A DNA stretch of 18,365 nt. Origin: JAVVPL01 sp036655775 (lineage in GTDB: Bacteria > Bacteroidota > Bacteroidia > Bacteroidales > P3). Shown here one piece after another: positions 1 to 6,976 of this stretch; the first letter of the stretch is position 1; each line of letters opens with the position of its first letter. The DNA lies in NCBI GenBank assembly GCA_036655775.1, contig JAVVPL010000033.1:1-18365 (forward strand), written 5' to 3'. The translations under genes and the position numbers were made by a program. The notes beneath the pieces are model-generated. The model worked only from the letters and a program-made list of their open reading frames with translations, did not search any database and was not told where the DNA came from.

Positions 1-1
1 G

Positions 2-628
2 TTGATGGTGCAAAAAGTGATAAAAAGTGATATGGTCAAAAAAACAGAAGCACAAAAAGCCGAAGAAATGGCCAATCAAATTATTGCCACTAAAAACAAA
101 AGAGAAGATTTGCTTTCAGGTATGCAAGAAGTAAACTATGATGCTAAAACCATGGCCTATATGACCGAAGAATTGCTAGCTAGTGCAAGCAACTATTTAC
201 TTTGTTTCACTGGCTATAGTGAACGTTCATCCTATACCTATACATTTGAATTTATCCCTGAGCAAGACACCTTGTATCCCATCGCTTATTTTTCAAATCA
301 AACGGGGATCACCCCTTTAGAAAAAGAAGAGGCAGCCGATGCACAAACTTTATATTTAATTTTCAACAAAGAGGATAAAACTAATAAGCAAATACAAAAA
401 TTCAACAAAAAGGCTTTATTGGCCGATCAGCCCATAGGCTTTTATTATCGACTACCCAGTTTGGCACAAACAAATGTGTATTTAGATCAACACCTATTAA
501 AACAAGAGCAATTTCCTATTGCTCAATGGGGCAATAGCCTAAATTTGCCAGCCACCGATCTTAAACTTAGCTTGGATCCACTCACCGGTGCCATCCATTT
601 TTTGGAATTTACACCTACTAAAAAATAG
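2..628 (+). CDS. DUF4831-like protein, C-terminal part (5' end outside window)
   Basis: The frame is open to the left edge, so this is the C-terminal ~208 residues of a longer protein. The visible part begins with a charged, probably helical stretch (KKTEAQKAEEMANQI, then KREDLLSGMQE). It continues with a beta-rich domain containing YTYTFEFIPEQDTLYPIAYF and a YYRLPS element. This arrangement resembles the Bacteroidota family DUF4831, whose function is unknown and whose members are usually secreted. The signal peptide, if there is one, would lie outside the window. I recognise the family from sequence feel only, not from a search. The stop overlaps the 3' end of the opposite-strand gene by 11 bp, so the two genes converge with no room for a conventional terminator. 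No function can be assigned. Confidence 0.6.
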   Translation: MMVQKVIKSDMVKKTEAQKAEEMANQIIATKNKREDLLSGMQEVNYDAKTMAYMTEELLASASNYLLCFTGYSERSSYTYTFEFIPEQDTLYPIAYFSNQTGITPLEKEEAADAQTLYLIFNKEDKTNKQIQKFNKKALLADQPIGFYYRLPSLAQTNVYLDQHLLKQEQFPIAQWGNSLNLPATDLKLSLDPLTGAIHFLEFTPTKK

Positions 629-890
629 AAAGTTGCGTACATTCCACCTGTGATGGAGAAGCAAATAAATCTAATTGATTCGGAGAAAAATCGTTTTTGC
701 AGAGATGCGTTTTCATATATTCTCGCAGTATATTTTTTGTCAAGCGCTTAAGACTTAAGCCTTCACTTTTACAATACGCCATATAAACTTTTTTATCTGC
801 CAAGGGAATCCGCAAATTTAAGGCGGTGTATTTTACTTTTTTGCGCAAGTTCGACTTTAGTTTTGTCTGTGTGTTTACTTTTGTTTCCAT
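618..890 (-). CDS. Small ribbon-helix-helix-like protein with two clamp-binding-type motifs in its tail
   Basis: This 90-residue basic protein was not recognised as a named family. Residues 1-20 are Lys/Arg-rich. Residues 22-29 (TALNLRIP) look like the DNA-contacting strand of a ribbon-helix-helix fold, followed by two predicted helices at about 31-43 and 46-62 (SLKRLTKNILREYMKTH). The tail carries QLDLF at 72-76 and QLSIF at 86-90, the latter being the extreme C-terminus. QL[S/D]LF is the established pentapeptide by which bacterial proteins bind the DnaN sliding clamp. The ATG at 890 is preferred over an in-frame TTG at 914, because that TTG lies inside the promoter -7 box (912-919). The gene is divergent from dnaB with only ~60 bp between the two -7 boxes. 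A role at the replication fork or clamp is inference; an ordinary small DNA-binding regulator or antitoxin-like protein is the alternative. Confidence 0.7.
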   Translation of the reverse strand: METKVNTQTKLKSNLRKKVKYTALNLRIPLADKKVYMAYCKSEGLSLKRLTKNILREYMKTHLCKNDFSPNQLDLFASPSQVECTQLSIF

Positions 891-911
891 ACGAAAATAG
901 TTTTCAAATTT

Positions 912-919
912 CAAAAGTA
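912..919 (-). promoter_or_regulatory. -7 promoter box for the small RHH-like gene
   Basis: Read on the minus strand this is TACTTTTG, a perfect match to the Bacteroidota -7 consensus TAnnTTTG. It lies 22 bp upstream of the ATG at 890, giving a leader of roughly 15 nt. I see no convincing -33 element at the expected distance. Confidence 0.55.
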
Positions 920-981
920 CACTTTTTTTTTATATTGCACGAAAAAAATAATTTCAATTTCTTCGATTGCTCATTTTTTTG

Positions 982-989
982 TACTTTTG
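982..989 (+). promoter_or_regulatory. -7 promoter box for dnaB
   Basis: TACTTTTG is a perfect TAnnTTTG box only 5 nt before the dnaB ATG at 995. Transcription normally starts about 5-8 nt after this box, so the mRNA should begin at or within a few bases of the start codon. A TTG at 967-969 may belong to a weak -33 element, but its spacing is short. Confidence 0.55.
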
Positions 990-994
990 TCCTT

Positions 995-2551
995 ATGATA
1001 CAAGATACAACTTCAAAACGAACCCTCACACGCACACTCAGTCAAGATCAAGCCTTTGCTGAACATGGAAAAGTTCCACCTCAAGCATTGGATTTTGAAC
1101 AGGCTGTTTTAGGCGCTTTGATGATGGATCAAGACGCCTTAACCAATGTTATCGACAGTCTCAAAGCCGTTTTTTTCTACAAACCTGAACACCAAAAAAT
1201 ATTTACGTCTATTTATGATTTATTTTCCAATTCAGAACCTGTCGACATTTTGACTGTAACACAAGATTTGCGTAAGCGGGGCGAATTGGAAATTGTAGGA
1301 GGAGGATATTATATTGCTCAACTTACCAATAGAGTTGCCTCGGCTGCCAATGTAGAATATCACGCAAAAATAATTGCTCAAAAATATATACAAAGAGAAT
1401 TAATTCGCATAGGAACAGAAATCACACACGATGCTTTTGAAGAAACCTCAGATGTGTTGGAATTATTGGATAAAGCCGAAACCAATTTATTAGCCATAGG
1501 CGAAAAAAACTTTCGCAGCGACTACACCGATATGCACGCTTTAATTAAAGAGGCCATTTCTGAAATTGAAGAAGTAAAAAAACACAGTGGTGGTCTCAGT
1601 GGCGTTCCTTCTGGATTTCCCGAATTAGACAGAGTTACCAACGGTTGGCAAAAAGGCACTTTACTTATTTTAGCTGCTCGTCCTGCTATGGGTAAAACAG
1701 CTTTTGCTCTTTCGATGGCCCGCAACATGGCCGTGGATACCAATACGCCCGTGGCTTTCTTTTCCTTAGAGATGTCGGCCGTAGAATTAGTCACACGTCT
1801 TATTTCTAGCGAATCTGAACTCAGTGCCGACAAATTAAAAAAAGGAAATTTGGAAGATTGGGAATGGGTACAATTGAGTACGAAAGTAGAAGCTCTCTCC
1901 AAAGCCCCTTTATTTATTGATGATACGCCTGCTCTCACTATGTTTGAACTACGTGCAAAATGTCGTCGATTGAAACAAAAACATAATATTCAAATGATTT
2001 TTGTAGATTATTTGCAACTCATGCAAGGAGGCAGTGAATATAAAGGGAATCGAGAACAAGAAATTAGTCAAATTTCAAGACAGTTAAAAAGTTTATCCAA
2101 AGAATTGCGCATTCCCGTATTGGCTCTTTCCCAACTAAGTAGAGCCGTGGAAACACGAGGCGGCACAAAAAAACCACAACTTTCCGACTTACGTGAATCG
2201 GGCGCTATTGAACAAGATGCCGATATGGTTATGTTTATTTATCGTCCAGAGTACTACAAAATAGACAAAGATGAATTGGGCGATACCCAAGGAAAAGCCG
2301 ATATTTTGATTGAGAAACACCGAAGTGGTCCCACCGCAGAGGTGCGTTTACGATTTATTCAAAATTTTGCCAAATTTGAAAGCAATGAAGATAGTGACTT
2401 CCCCGAAAATAAAGCGGGACAAATATCCTCTATGAACGCCAACAATAATTTTGACAGCAATCAAGCCTCTTTTGTAACTATGCAATCGAGTTTAAATGGA
2501 AAAGCACCTTTTGAAGATCTGAATAGAGGCGCCGACAACATGCCTTTTTAA
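995..2551 (+). CDS. dnaB: Replicative DNA helicase DnaB
   Basis: This is the hexameric 5'-3' helicase that unwinds DNA at the replication fork. The 518-residue product has the full family layout. An N-terminal DnaB domain (about 30-130, PPQALDFEQAVLGALMMDQ) is followed by a linker and a RecA-like motor domain (about 200-460). The motor carries Walker A (ARPAMGKTA, 228-236), Walker B (MIFVDYLQLM, 334-343), the LALSQLSRAVE region (376-386) and an arginine-finger segment KHRSGPT (441-447). There is no intein. The tail from ~462 is Asn/Ser-rich and ends DNMPF. The start is the ATG at 995: the open frame runs further upstream, but only through both divergent promoters. The downstream gene starts 2 nt after the stop, indicating an operon. 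The function is secure. Confidence 0.97.
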   Translation: MIQDTTSKRTLTRTLSQDQAFAEHGKVPPQALDFEQAVLGALMMDQDALTNVIDSLKAVFFYKPEHQKIFTSIYDLFSNSEPVDILTVTQDLRKRGELEIVGGGYYIAQLTNRVASAANVEYHAKIIAQKYIQRELIRIGTEITHDAFEETSDVLELLDKAETNLLAIGEKNFRSDYTDMHALIKEAISEIEEVKKHSGGLSGVPSGFPELDRVTNGWQKGTLLILAARPAMGKTAFALSMARNMAVDTNTPVAFFSLEMSAVELVTRLISSESELSADKLKKGNLEDWEWVQLSTKVEALSKAPLFIDDTPALTMFELRAKCRRLKQKHNIQMIFVDYLQLMQGGSEYKGNREQEISQISRQLKSLSKELRIPVLALSQLSRAVETRGGTKKPQLSDLRESGAIEQDADMVMFIYRPEYYKIDKDELGDTQGKADILIEKHRSGPTAEVRLRFIQNFAKFESNEDSDFPENKAGQISSMNANNNFDSNQASFVTMQSSLNGKAPFEDLNRGADNMPF

Positions 2552-2553
2552 TC

Positions 2554-3822
2554 ATGAAACGAATTCTTGTTTTTGCCTTTCTTTTGTTCGGATTTTGTGG
2601 ATATCAAACGAAAGCCGCTCAGTTGTTAATTCCCATGGATGAAACCCAAAGTAATCATTTGAAAGCTTATGGAATTGCGTATTGGGTACTTGCTCAAGGG
2701 GGAGAAATGAGTTGGTTACTCAATTATAGAGGGGGTAGTTTCTTGCTGCCCTACTCCAAAGAAATAGAACGAGAATGCGCCCTACGCGAAGTATCTTCTC
2801 AGCTATTGGCCGATGCCCAAGTAGGCAATATTCGTCACGAAATTGCACAAGCCGATATCAATATGGATGAGGTCAAAATGCACAAAGCACCCAAAATTGC
2901 CGTATATTCTCCCAAAAACAAATTACCTTGGGATGATGCCGTAACGCTAGTGTTGACGTATGCCGAAATTCCATACGATTTAATTTATGATGAGGAAGTA
3001 CTCTCTGGGGTATTACCCCTTTATGATTGGCTACACCTACATCATGAAGATTTCACTGGTCAATTTGGTAAATTTTGGGCTGGCTATGGCAACCAAGCAT
3101 GGTATAAAGAAGATGTAGAAGCCGCTAAAACTCGCGCCCATACACATGGATTTGAAAAAGTATCCCAACTTAAACTCGCAGTGGCTAAACAAATTCGCGA
3201 TTTTGTTATGGGAGGTGGTTTTTTATTTGCCATGTGTTCAGCACCCGATAGCTACGATATAGCCTTAGCCGCTGAAGGGGTCGATATTTGTGATGTTCCT
3301 TTTGATGGCGACCCCATCGAAAGTGGGGCACAATCCAAATTGGATTATAGCAAAACCTTCGCATTCAAAGATTTTAATCTAATATTCAATCCCTATCAAT
3401 ACGAAATTTCAAATATAGACGTTACCGAAACGCGTCCCAAAACACTAAATGAAAAAAATGATTTTTTCTCTCTTTTTGAATTTTCGGCCAAATGGGATTG
3501 GGTGCCAAGTATGCTTTGCCAAAATCATCAACAAGTAATTAAAGGATTTATGGGACAAAGCACCGCTTTTGACAAACGCTTGTTAAAATCCAATGTTTTA
3601 CTTTTGGGCGAAAATAAAGCACAAGGCGAAGCTCGTTACATACACGGGGAATATGGCAAAGGGATGTGGACTTTTTTAGGAGGACATGATCCAGAAGATT
3701 ACCAACATTTTGTAGGCGATCCACCTACTGATTTGAACCTATACCCCAACTCTCCAGGCTATAGACTTATTTTAAACAATATTTTATTTCCTGCAGCAAA
3801 AAAAGAAAAACGGAAAACCTAA
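2554..3822 (+). CDS. Secreted 'asparagine synthetase B-like' protein of Bacteroidota
   Basis: This 422-residue protein belongs to a strongly conserved Bacteroidota family that databases often label asparagine synthetase B. Nothing here supports that reaction: there is no N-terminal catalytic Cys2 as in glutamine amidotransferases and no ATP-pyrophosphatase SGGxDS motif. Residues 1-22 look like a signal peptide (hydrophobic LVFAFLLFGFCGY), suggesting export to the periplasm or beyond. Notable conserved-looking stretches are LIPMDETQSNHLKAYG (25-40), PWDDAVTLVLTYAEIPYDL (125-143), HLHHEDFTGQ (161-170), a glycine turn ending in Cys228 (GGGFLFAMCSA, 220-230) and GGHDPEDYQH (376-385). The Cys228 turn resembles the nucleophile elbow of amidotransferase-like folds; that is inference. 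It begins 2 nt after dnaB, so it is probably cotranscribed. The family call is firm; the function is unknown. Confidence 0.85.
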   Translation: MKRILVFAFLLFGFCGYQTKAAQLLIPMDETQSNHLKAYGIAYWVLAQGGEMSWLLNYRGGSFLLPYSKEIERECALREVSSQLLADAQVGNIRHEIAQADINMDEVKMHKAPKIAVYSPKNKLPWDDAVTLVLTYAEIPYDLIYDEEVLSGVLPLYDWLHLHHEDFTGQFGKFWAGYGNQAWYKEDVEAAKTRAHTHGFEKVSQLKLAVAKQIRDFVMGGGFLFAMCSAPDSYDIALAAEGVDICDVPFDGDPIESGAQSKLDYSKTFAFKDFNLIFNPYQYEISNIDVTETRPKTLNEKNDFFSLFEFSAKWDWVPSMLCQNHQQVIKGFMGQSTAFDKRLLKSNVLLLGENKAQGEARYIHGEYGKGMWTFLGGHDPEDYQHFVGDPPTDLNLYPNSPGYRLILNNILFPAAKKEKRKT

Positions 3823-3856
3823 TAGGAAATAAATTCAATATACAAAACTTCTCGCA

Positions 3857-4657
3857 TTAAAGACTTTGGCGAATACGAATCAATTTTGAAAGCAAATCTT
3901 CCAATAAATCTAATTCCAACATATTGGCTCCATCGGAAAGTGCTTTGGATGGATTGGGATGTGTTTCAATAAATAAACCATCTACCCCGACGGCTATTGC
4001 TGCTTTTGCTATAGTTTCTATCATTTCGGGCTGCCCCCCTGTCACCCCACAATTTTGATTGGGTTGTTGCAAAGAATGCGTAACATCCATAATGACGGGA
4101 ACCTCACATTTTTGCATAATAGGAATAGATCTAAAATCAACTACTAAATCTTGGTATCCAAAACTATTGCCTCTTTCAGTAAGCATAACATTCACATTGC
4201 CTTCATCTTGAATTTTGTGAACCGCATGGCGCATGGCATCAGGAGAAAGAAATTGTCCTTTTTTGATATTAATCCAACGTCCTGTTGCCGCAGCCGCTAG
4301 TAAAAGATCCGTTTGACGACACAAAAAAGCAGGAATTTGTAATATATCAACATAGTCTGCAGCCATCTGTGCCTCTTCTACTGAATGGATATCGGTAATA
4401 ACTGGAATATTTAATTTTTCTCGTATTTGAGATAATATTTGAAGCCCTTCAATATCGCCTATACCCGTAAAAGAATCTTTCCGTGAACGATTTGCCTTTC
4501 GATAAGAAGCCTTAAAAATAAAGGGAATTTCCAATTTATTACAAATAGCATAAATGGTCTCCGCTATTTCAAAAGGCATTGTTTCATTTTCAATGACACA
4601 AGGACCTGCAATTAAAAAAAATAAATTTTTCGGATTTTTGACTAAGGATGGATACAT
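3857..4657 (-). CDS. kdsA: 3-deoxy-8-phosphooctulonate (Kdo-8-P) synthase
   Basis: KdsA condenses arabinose-5-phosphate with phosphoenolpyruvate to make Kdo-8-phosphate, the precursor of the inner-core sugar of lipopolysaccharide, in the cytoplasm. The product is a 266-residue TIM barrel of usual length. Visible motifs are AGPCVIE (17-23), FKASYRKANRSR (48-59), TDIHSVEEA (88-96), KKGQFLSP (132-139) and ETHPNPSKALSDGANM (231-246). Cys20, His194, Glu231 and Asp242 correspond to the four metal ligands of metal-dependent KdsA enzymes. This enzyme is therefore inferred to be the metal-dependent class, unlike the E. coli type with Asn in place of Cys. An in-frame TTG at 4678 overlaps the -7 promoter box, so the ATG at 4657 is taken as the start. 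The gene is divergent from mtaB and convergent with the AsnB-like gene, 34 bp away. Confidence 0.95.
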   Translation of the reverse strand: MYPSLVKNPKNLFFLIAGPCVIENETMPFEIAETIYAICNKLEIPFIFKASYRKANRSRKDSFTGIGDIEGLQILSQIREKLNIPVITDIHSVEEAQMAADYVDILQIPAFLCRQTDLLLAAAATGRWINIKKGQFLSPDAMRHAVHKIQDEGNVNVMLTERGNSFGYQDLVVDFRSIPIMQKCEVPVIMDVTHSLQQPNQNCGVTGGQPEMIETIAKAAIAVGVDGLFIETHPNPSKALSDGANMLELDLLEDLLSKLIRIRQSL

Positions 4658-4675
4658 AATTTTATTTTTAGAGTT

Positions 4676-4683
4676 CAAAGATA
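4676..4683 (-). promoter_or_regulatory. -7 promoter box for kdsA
   Basis: On the minus strand this reads TATCTTTG, a perfect TAnnTTTG box. It ends 18 bp before the ATG at 4657, giving a leader of about 12 nt. It contains the only upstream in-frame TTG, which excludes that codon as a start. Confidence 0.6.
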
Positions 4684-4731
4684 CTATTTTTTTTACTTAT
4701 TCTTTATCGTCGCTTTAATCAAAAGAAAAAA

Positions 4732-4743
4732 ATTGTCAACAAT
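4732..4743. repeat. Short inverted repeat in the kdsA-mtaB divergent region
   Basis: ATTGT-CA-ACAAT is a perfect 5+2+5 palindrome about 50 bp from each of the two divergent -7 boxes. It could be an operator, but such short AT-rich palindromes arise often by chance in sequence like this. Confidence 0.2.
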
Positions 4744-4793
4744 GTGAAAACAACTATATTTAATATCCTATTTTACATTACTTAAATTTATAT

Positions 4794-4801
4794 TACTTTT
4801 G
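4794..4801 (+). promoter_or_regulatory. -7 promoter box for mtaB
   Basis: TACTTTTG is a perfect TAnnTTTG box, 16 bp before the TTG start codon at 4818. The inferred leader is about 10 nt. The -33 region is AT-rich without a clear TTTG. Confidence 0.55.
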
Positions 4802-4817
4802 TAAAAAATATATAAAT

Positions 4818-6098
4818 TTGAAAAAAGTAGCATTTTATACCCTAGGTTGCAAACTCAATTTTGCAGAAAGTTCGGGGCTTTCTCAACAATTTGTAGAAAA
4901 AGGATATGAGATTGTCGATTTTAAAGAACAAGCCGATATCTATGTTATCAATACTTGTACAGTGACCGCGATGGCTGAAAAAAAATGTCGTCAAAGTATA
5001 CAAGCTGCTATCGCACGTAATGCCAAAGCAAAAATAGCTGTGATTGGTTGTTTTTCTCAATTGCGTTCCGAAGAAATCTCAAAAATACAAGGTGTAGATT
5101 ATATTCTTGGCAATGCAGATAAACACCTATTGATTGAACTTTTTGAAAAAAATGAAATTCAAAATTTGTCGATGCCCGAAGTAGGTCTACAAAAAGAATT
5201 TTATCCATTTTATTCGGTAGGGGGACGCACCCGTTCTTTTTTTAAAATTCAAGATGGGTGCGATAATTTTTGTACCTATTGCGCCATTCCCTTTGCTCGT
5301 GGGCGAAGCCGAAGTAATACCCTTGCACAAACACTGAGCAAAGCCAAAGAAATTGCCCACACAGGCGCAAAAGAAGTGATTTTAACGGGCGTTAATATTG
5401 GTGATTTTGGACGAAAAAATGGAGAAACATTTTACGATTTAATTCAAGCTTTAGATGTGATCGAAGGTATTGAACGATTCAGAATTTCTTCCATTGAACC
5501 CGATTTACTTACCGATGAAATCATCCAATTTGTATCTCTTTCTCAAAAATTCATGCCCCATTTTCATATTCCCTTACAAGCAGGCAACAATGAGGTTTTA
5601 GCAAATATGAAACGACATTATCAACGAGAACTTTTTGCAGAGAGAGTGTATAAAATCAAAGAAGTAATGCCTCAAGCATTTATTGCAGCCGATGTAATTG
5701 TGGGTTTTCCCAGCGAAAGCGAAGTCCAATTTGAGGATGCGTATCTTTTTATGGAATCTCTCCCCCTATCCGCACTCCACGTATTCACCTATTCTTCACG
5801 ACCTGGCACTCTTGCTGCCAATATAAAAGCGCTCTCCAATAGTGCTGAAAAATCGGAAAGAAGTCGTCGTCTACATGCACTTTCCGACCAGAAAAAAGAA
5901 GCATTTTATAAACAAATGCTGGGGAGTAATATGCCCGTTTTATGGGAAGCTGAAAAAGAAACCCCTTTTATGTATGGGTTTACCCCCAACTATATCAAAG
6001 TAAAAGCCCCTTACAAATCCAATAAATCCAATGCAATTGAATGGCATACTTTAAAATCTATGGAAAGAGACCGTGATAAAGATTGGGTTTGCTATTAA
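4818..6098 (+). CDS. mtaB: tRNA t6A37 methylthiotransferase MtaB (radical SAM)
   Basis: MtaB adds a methylthio group to C2 of N6-threonylcarbamoyladenosine at tRNA position 37, improving decoding of ANN codons. The 426-residue product starts with the family signature KKVAFYTLGCKLNF. The N-terminal UPF0004 domain has cysteines at 11, 47 and 78 for the auxiliary iron-sulfur cluster. The radical SAM core has CDNFCTYC (148-155), a CxxxCxxC motif for the second cluster. The C-terminal TRAM-like region (WEAEKETPFMYGFTPNYIKV) is weakly conserved. The start is TTG: no in-frame ATG exists upstream, and the next Met (residue 52) would delete the first two cluster ligands. The related MiaB and RimO enzymes are less likely, because the N-terminal GCKLN signature is typical of MtaB. 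Confidence 0.9.
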   Translation: MKKVAFYTLGCKLNFAESSGLSQQFVEKGYEIVDFKEQADIYVINTCTVTAMAEKKCRQSIQAAIARNAKAKIAVIGCFSQLRSEEISKIQGVDYILGNADKHLLIELFEKNEIQNLSMPEVGLQKEFYPFYSVGGRTRSFFKIQDGCDNFCTYCAIPFARGRSRSNTLAQTLSKAKEIAHTGAKEVILTGVNIGDFGRKNGETFYDLIQALDVIEGIERFRISSIEPDLLTDEIIQFVSLSQKFMPHFHIPLQAGNNEVLANMKRHYQRELFAERVYKIKEVMPQAFIAADVIVGFPSESEVQFEDAYLFMESLPLSALHVFTYSSRPGTLAANIKALSNSAEKSERSRRLHALSDQKKEAFYKQMLGSNMPVLWEAEKETPFMYGFTPNYIKVKAPYKSNKSNAIEWHTLKSMERDRDKDWVCY

Positions 6099-6107
6099 AA
6101 TTTTTTG

Positions 6108-6115
6108 TACTTTTG
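6108..6115 (+). promoter_or_regulatory. -7 promoter box upstream of rlmB
   Basis: TACTTTTG lies 10 bp after the mtaB stop, with a TTTG at 6088-6091 that could act as -33 element inside the end of mtaB. It is 108 bp before the rlmB start, giving an unusually long leader of ~100 nt for this window. A weaker box, TACATTTC at 6191-6198, could give a short leader instead. Confidence 0.45.
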
Positions 6116-6223
6116 CAAAGTAATTGGATCAATCTATATGAAGTATCTACAAGTGTGCACATATACAACATACGCTTTTACTAGCTAGACTACATTTCAC
6201 TTATTTAATAAATCTACGTATAT

Positions 6224-6961
6224 ATGAAAAAAGACAACGACTACTTGATCTATGGCATTCGTCCTATGATTGAAGCAATCAAAGGAGGCAAAGAAATTGA
6301 AAAAGTAATGCTTCAAAGTGGCACCAAAGGCGAATTGATGCAAGAACTCAGCGCTTTGCTCAAAGAACATCAAATTATCAGTCAATTTGTACCTATCGAA
6401 AAATTGAATCGGATGTGTGTGGGCAATCACCAAGGTGTTGTTGGTTTTATTTCACGTATTAGTTATCAAAAATTGGAGGATGTTTTACCCTGTGTATACG
6501 AAAAAGGCAAGGCCCCTTTAGTCGTTCTTTTTGATAGAATTACCGATGTGCGAAATTTTGGAGCCATGGTCAGAACCGCCGAATGTGCAGGAGTGGATGC
6601 CATTGTAATACCCGCACATAATAGTGCGCAAATTAATGAAGATGCGATAAAAACTTCGGCAGGGGCCATTCATACTGTACCTATTTGTCGAGAAGAAAAT
6701 TTAAAAACGAGTATTCACTTTTTACAAGCCAGTGGATTACAAGTAGTAGCTGCTAGTGAAAAAGCCAAACAAGTATATACAAATATTGATTATACTAAGC
6801 CCACCGCCATTATTATGGGTTCAGAGGAAGATGGCGTTTCACCCGAATATTTAAAACTTTGTAATGAACAAATTTTTATTCCTATTAAAGGGGAGATTGA
6901 ATCATTAAATGTTTCGGTAGCAAACGGAGTTATTCTATACGAAGTGGTACGCCAACGATAA
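6224..6961 (+). CDS. rlmB: 23S rRNA (guanosine-2'-O-)-methyltransferase RlmB, TrmH/SPOUT family
   Basis: RlmB-type enzymes methylate the 2'-O of a conserved guanosine (G2251 in E. coli) in the peptidyl-transferase region of 23S rRNA, using S-adenosylmethionine. The 245-residue product has the short N-terminal RNA-binding substrate domain (YLIYGIRPMIEAI, 7-19, and GNHQGVVGF, 67-75) and the knotted SPOUT domain. Motif 1 is DRITDVRNFGAMVRTAE (104-120) with Asn111 and Arg117. Motif 2 is IMGSEEDGVSP (197-207). Motif 3 is SLNVSVANGVILYE (227-240). Length and motifs fit RlmB; a tRNA Gm18 or other TrmH-group specificity cannot be excluded from sequence alone. It follows mtaB but has its own probable promoter, and it converges with the phosphoesterase gene 15 bp away. 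Confidence 0.88.
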   Translation: MKKDNDYLIYGIRPMIEAIKGGKEIEKVMLQSGTKGELMQELSALLKEHQIISQFVPIEKLNRMCVGNHQGVVGFISRISYQKLEDVLPCVYEKGKAPLVVLFDRITDVRNFGAMVRTAECAGVDAIVIPAHNSAQINEDAIKTSAGAIHTVPICREENLKTSIHFLQASGLQVVAASEKAKQVYTNIDYTKPTAIIMGSEEDGVSPEYLKLCNEQIFIPIKGEIESLNVSVANGVILYEVVRQR

Positions 6962-6976
6962 AGACAAGTTAACGGT

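Noticed and set aside
863..994. N-terminal extension of dnaB in the open frame
   Set aside because: It runs through both divergent -7 boxes and encodes a Phe-rich segment unlike any DnaB; the ATG at 995 gives the normal N-terminus.
1522..1938. 138-codon minus-strand open frame inside dnaB
   Set aside because: It is antisense to the conserved helicase core and has no recognisable motif or promoter.
6099..6223. Possible small RNA or tRNA gene between mtaB and rlmB
   Set aside because: No cloverleaf or stable stem could be drawn; AT-rich leader sequence is the simpler reading.
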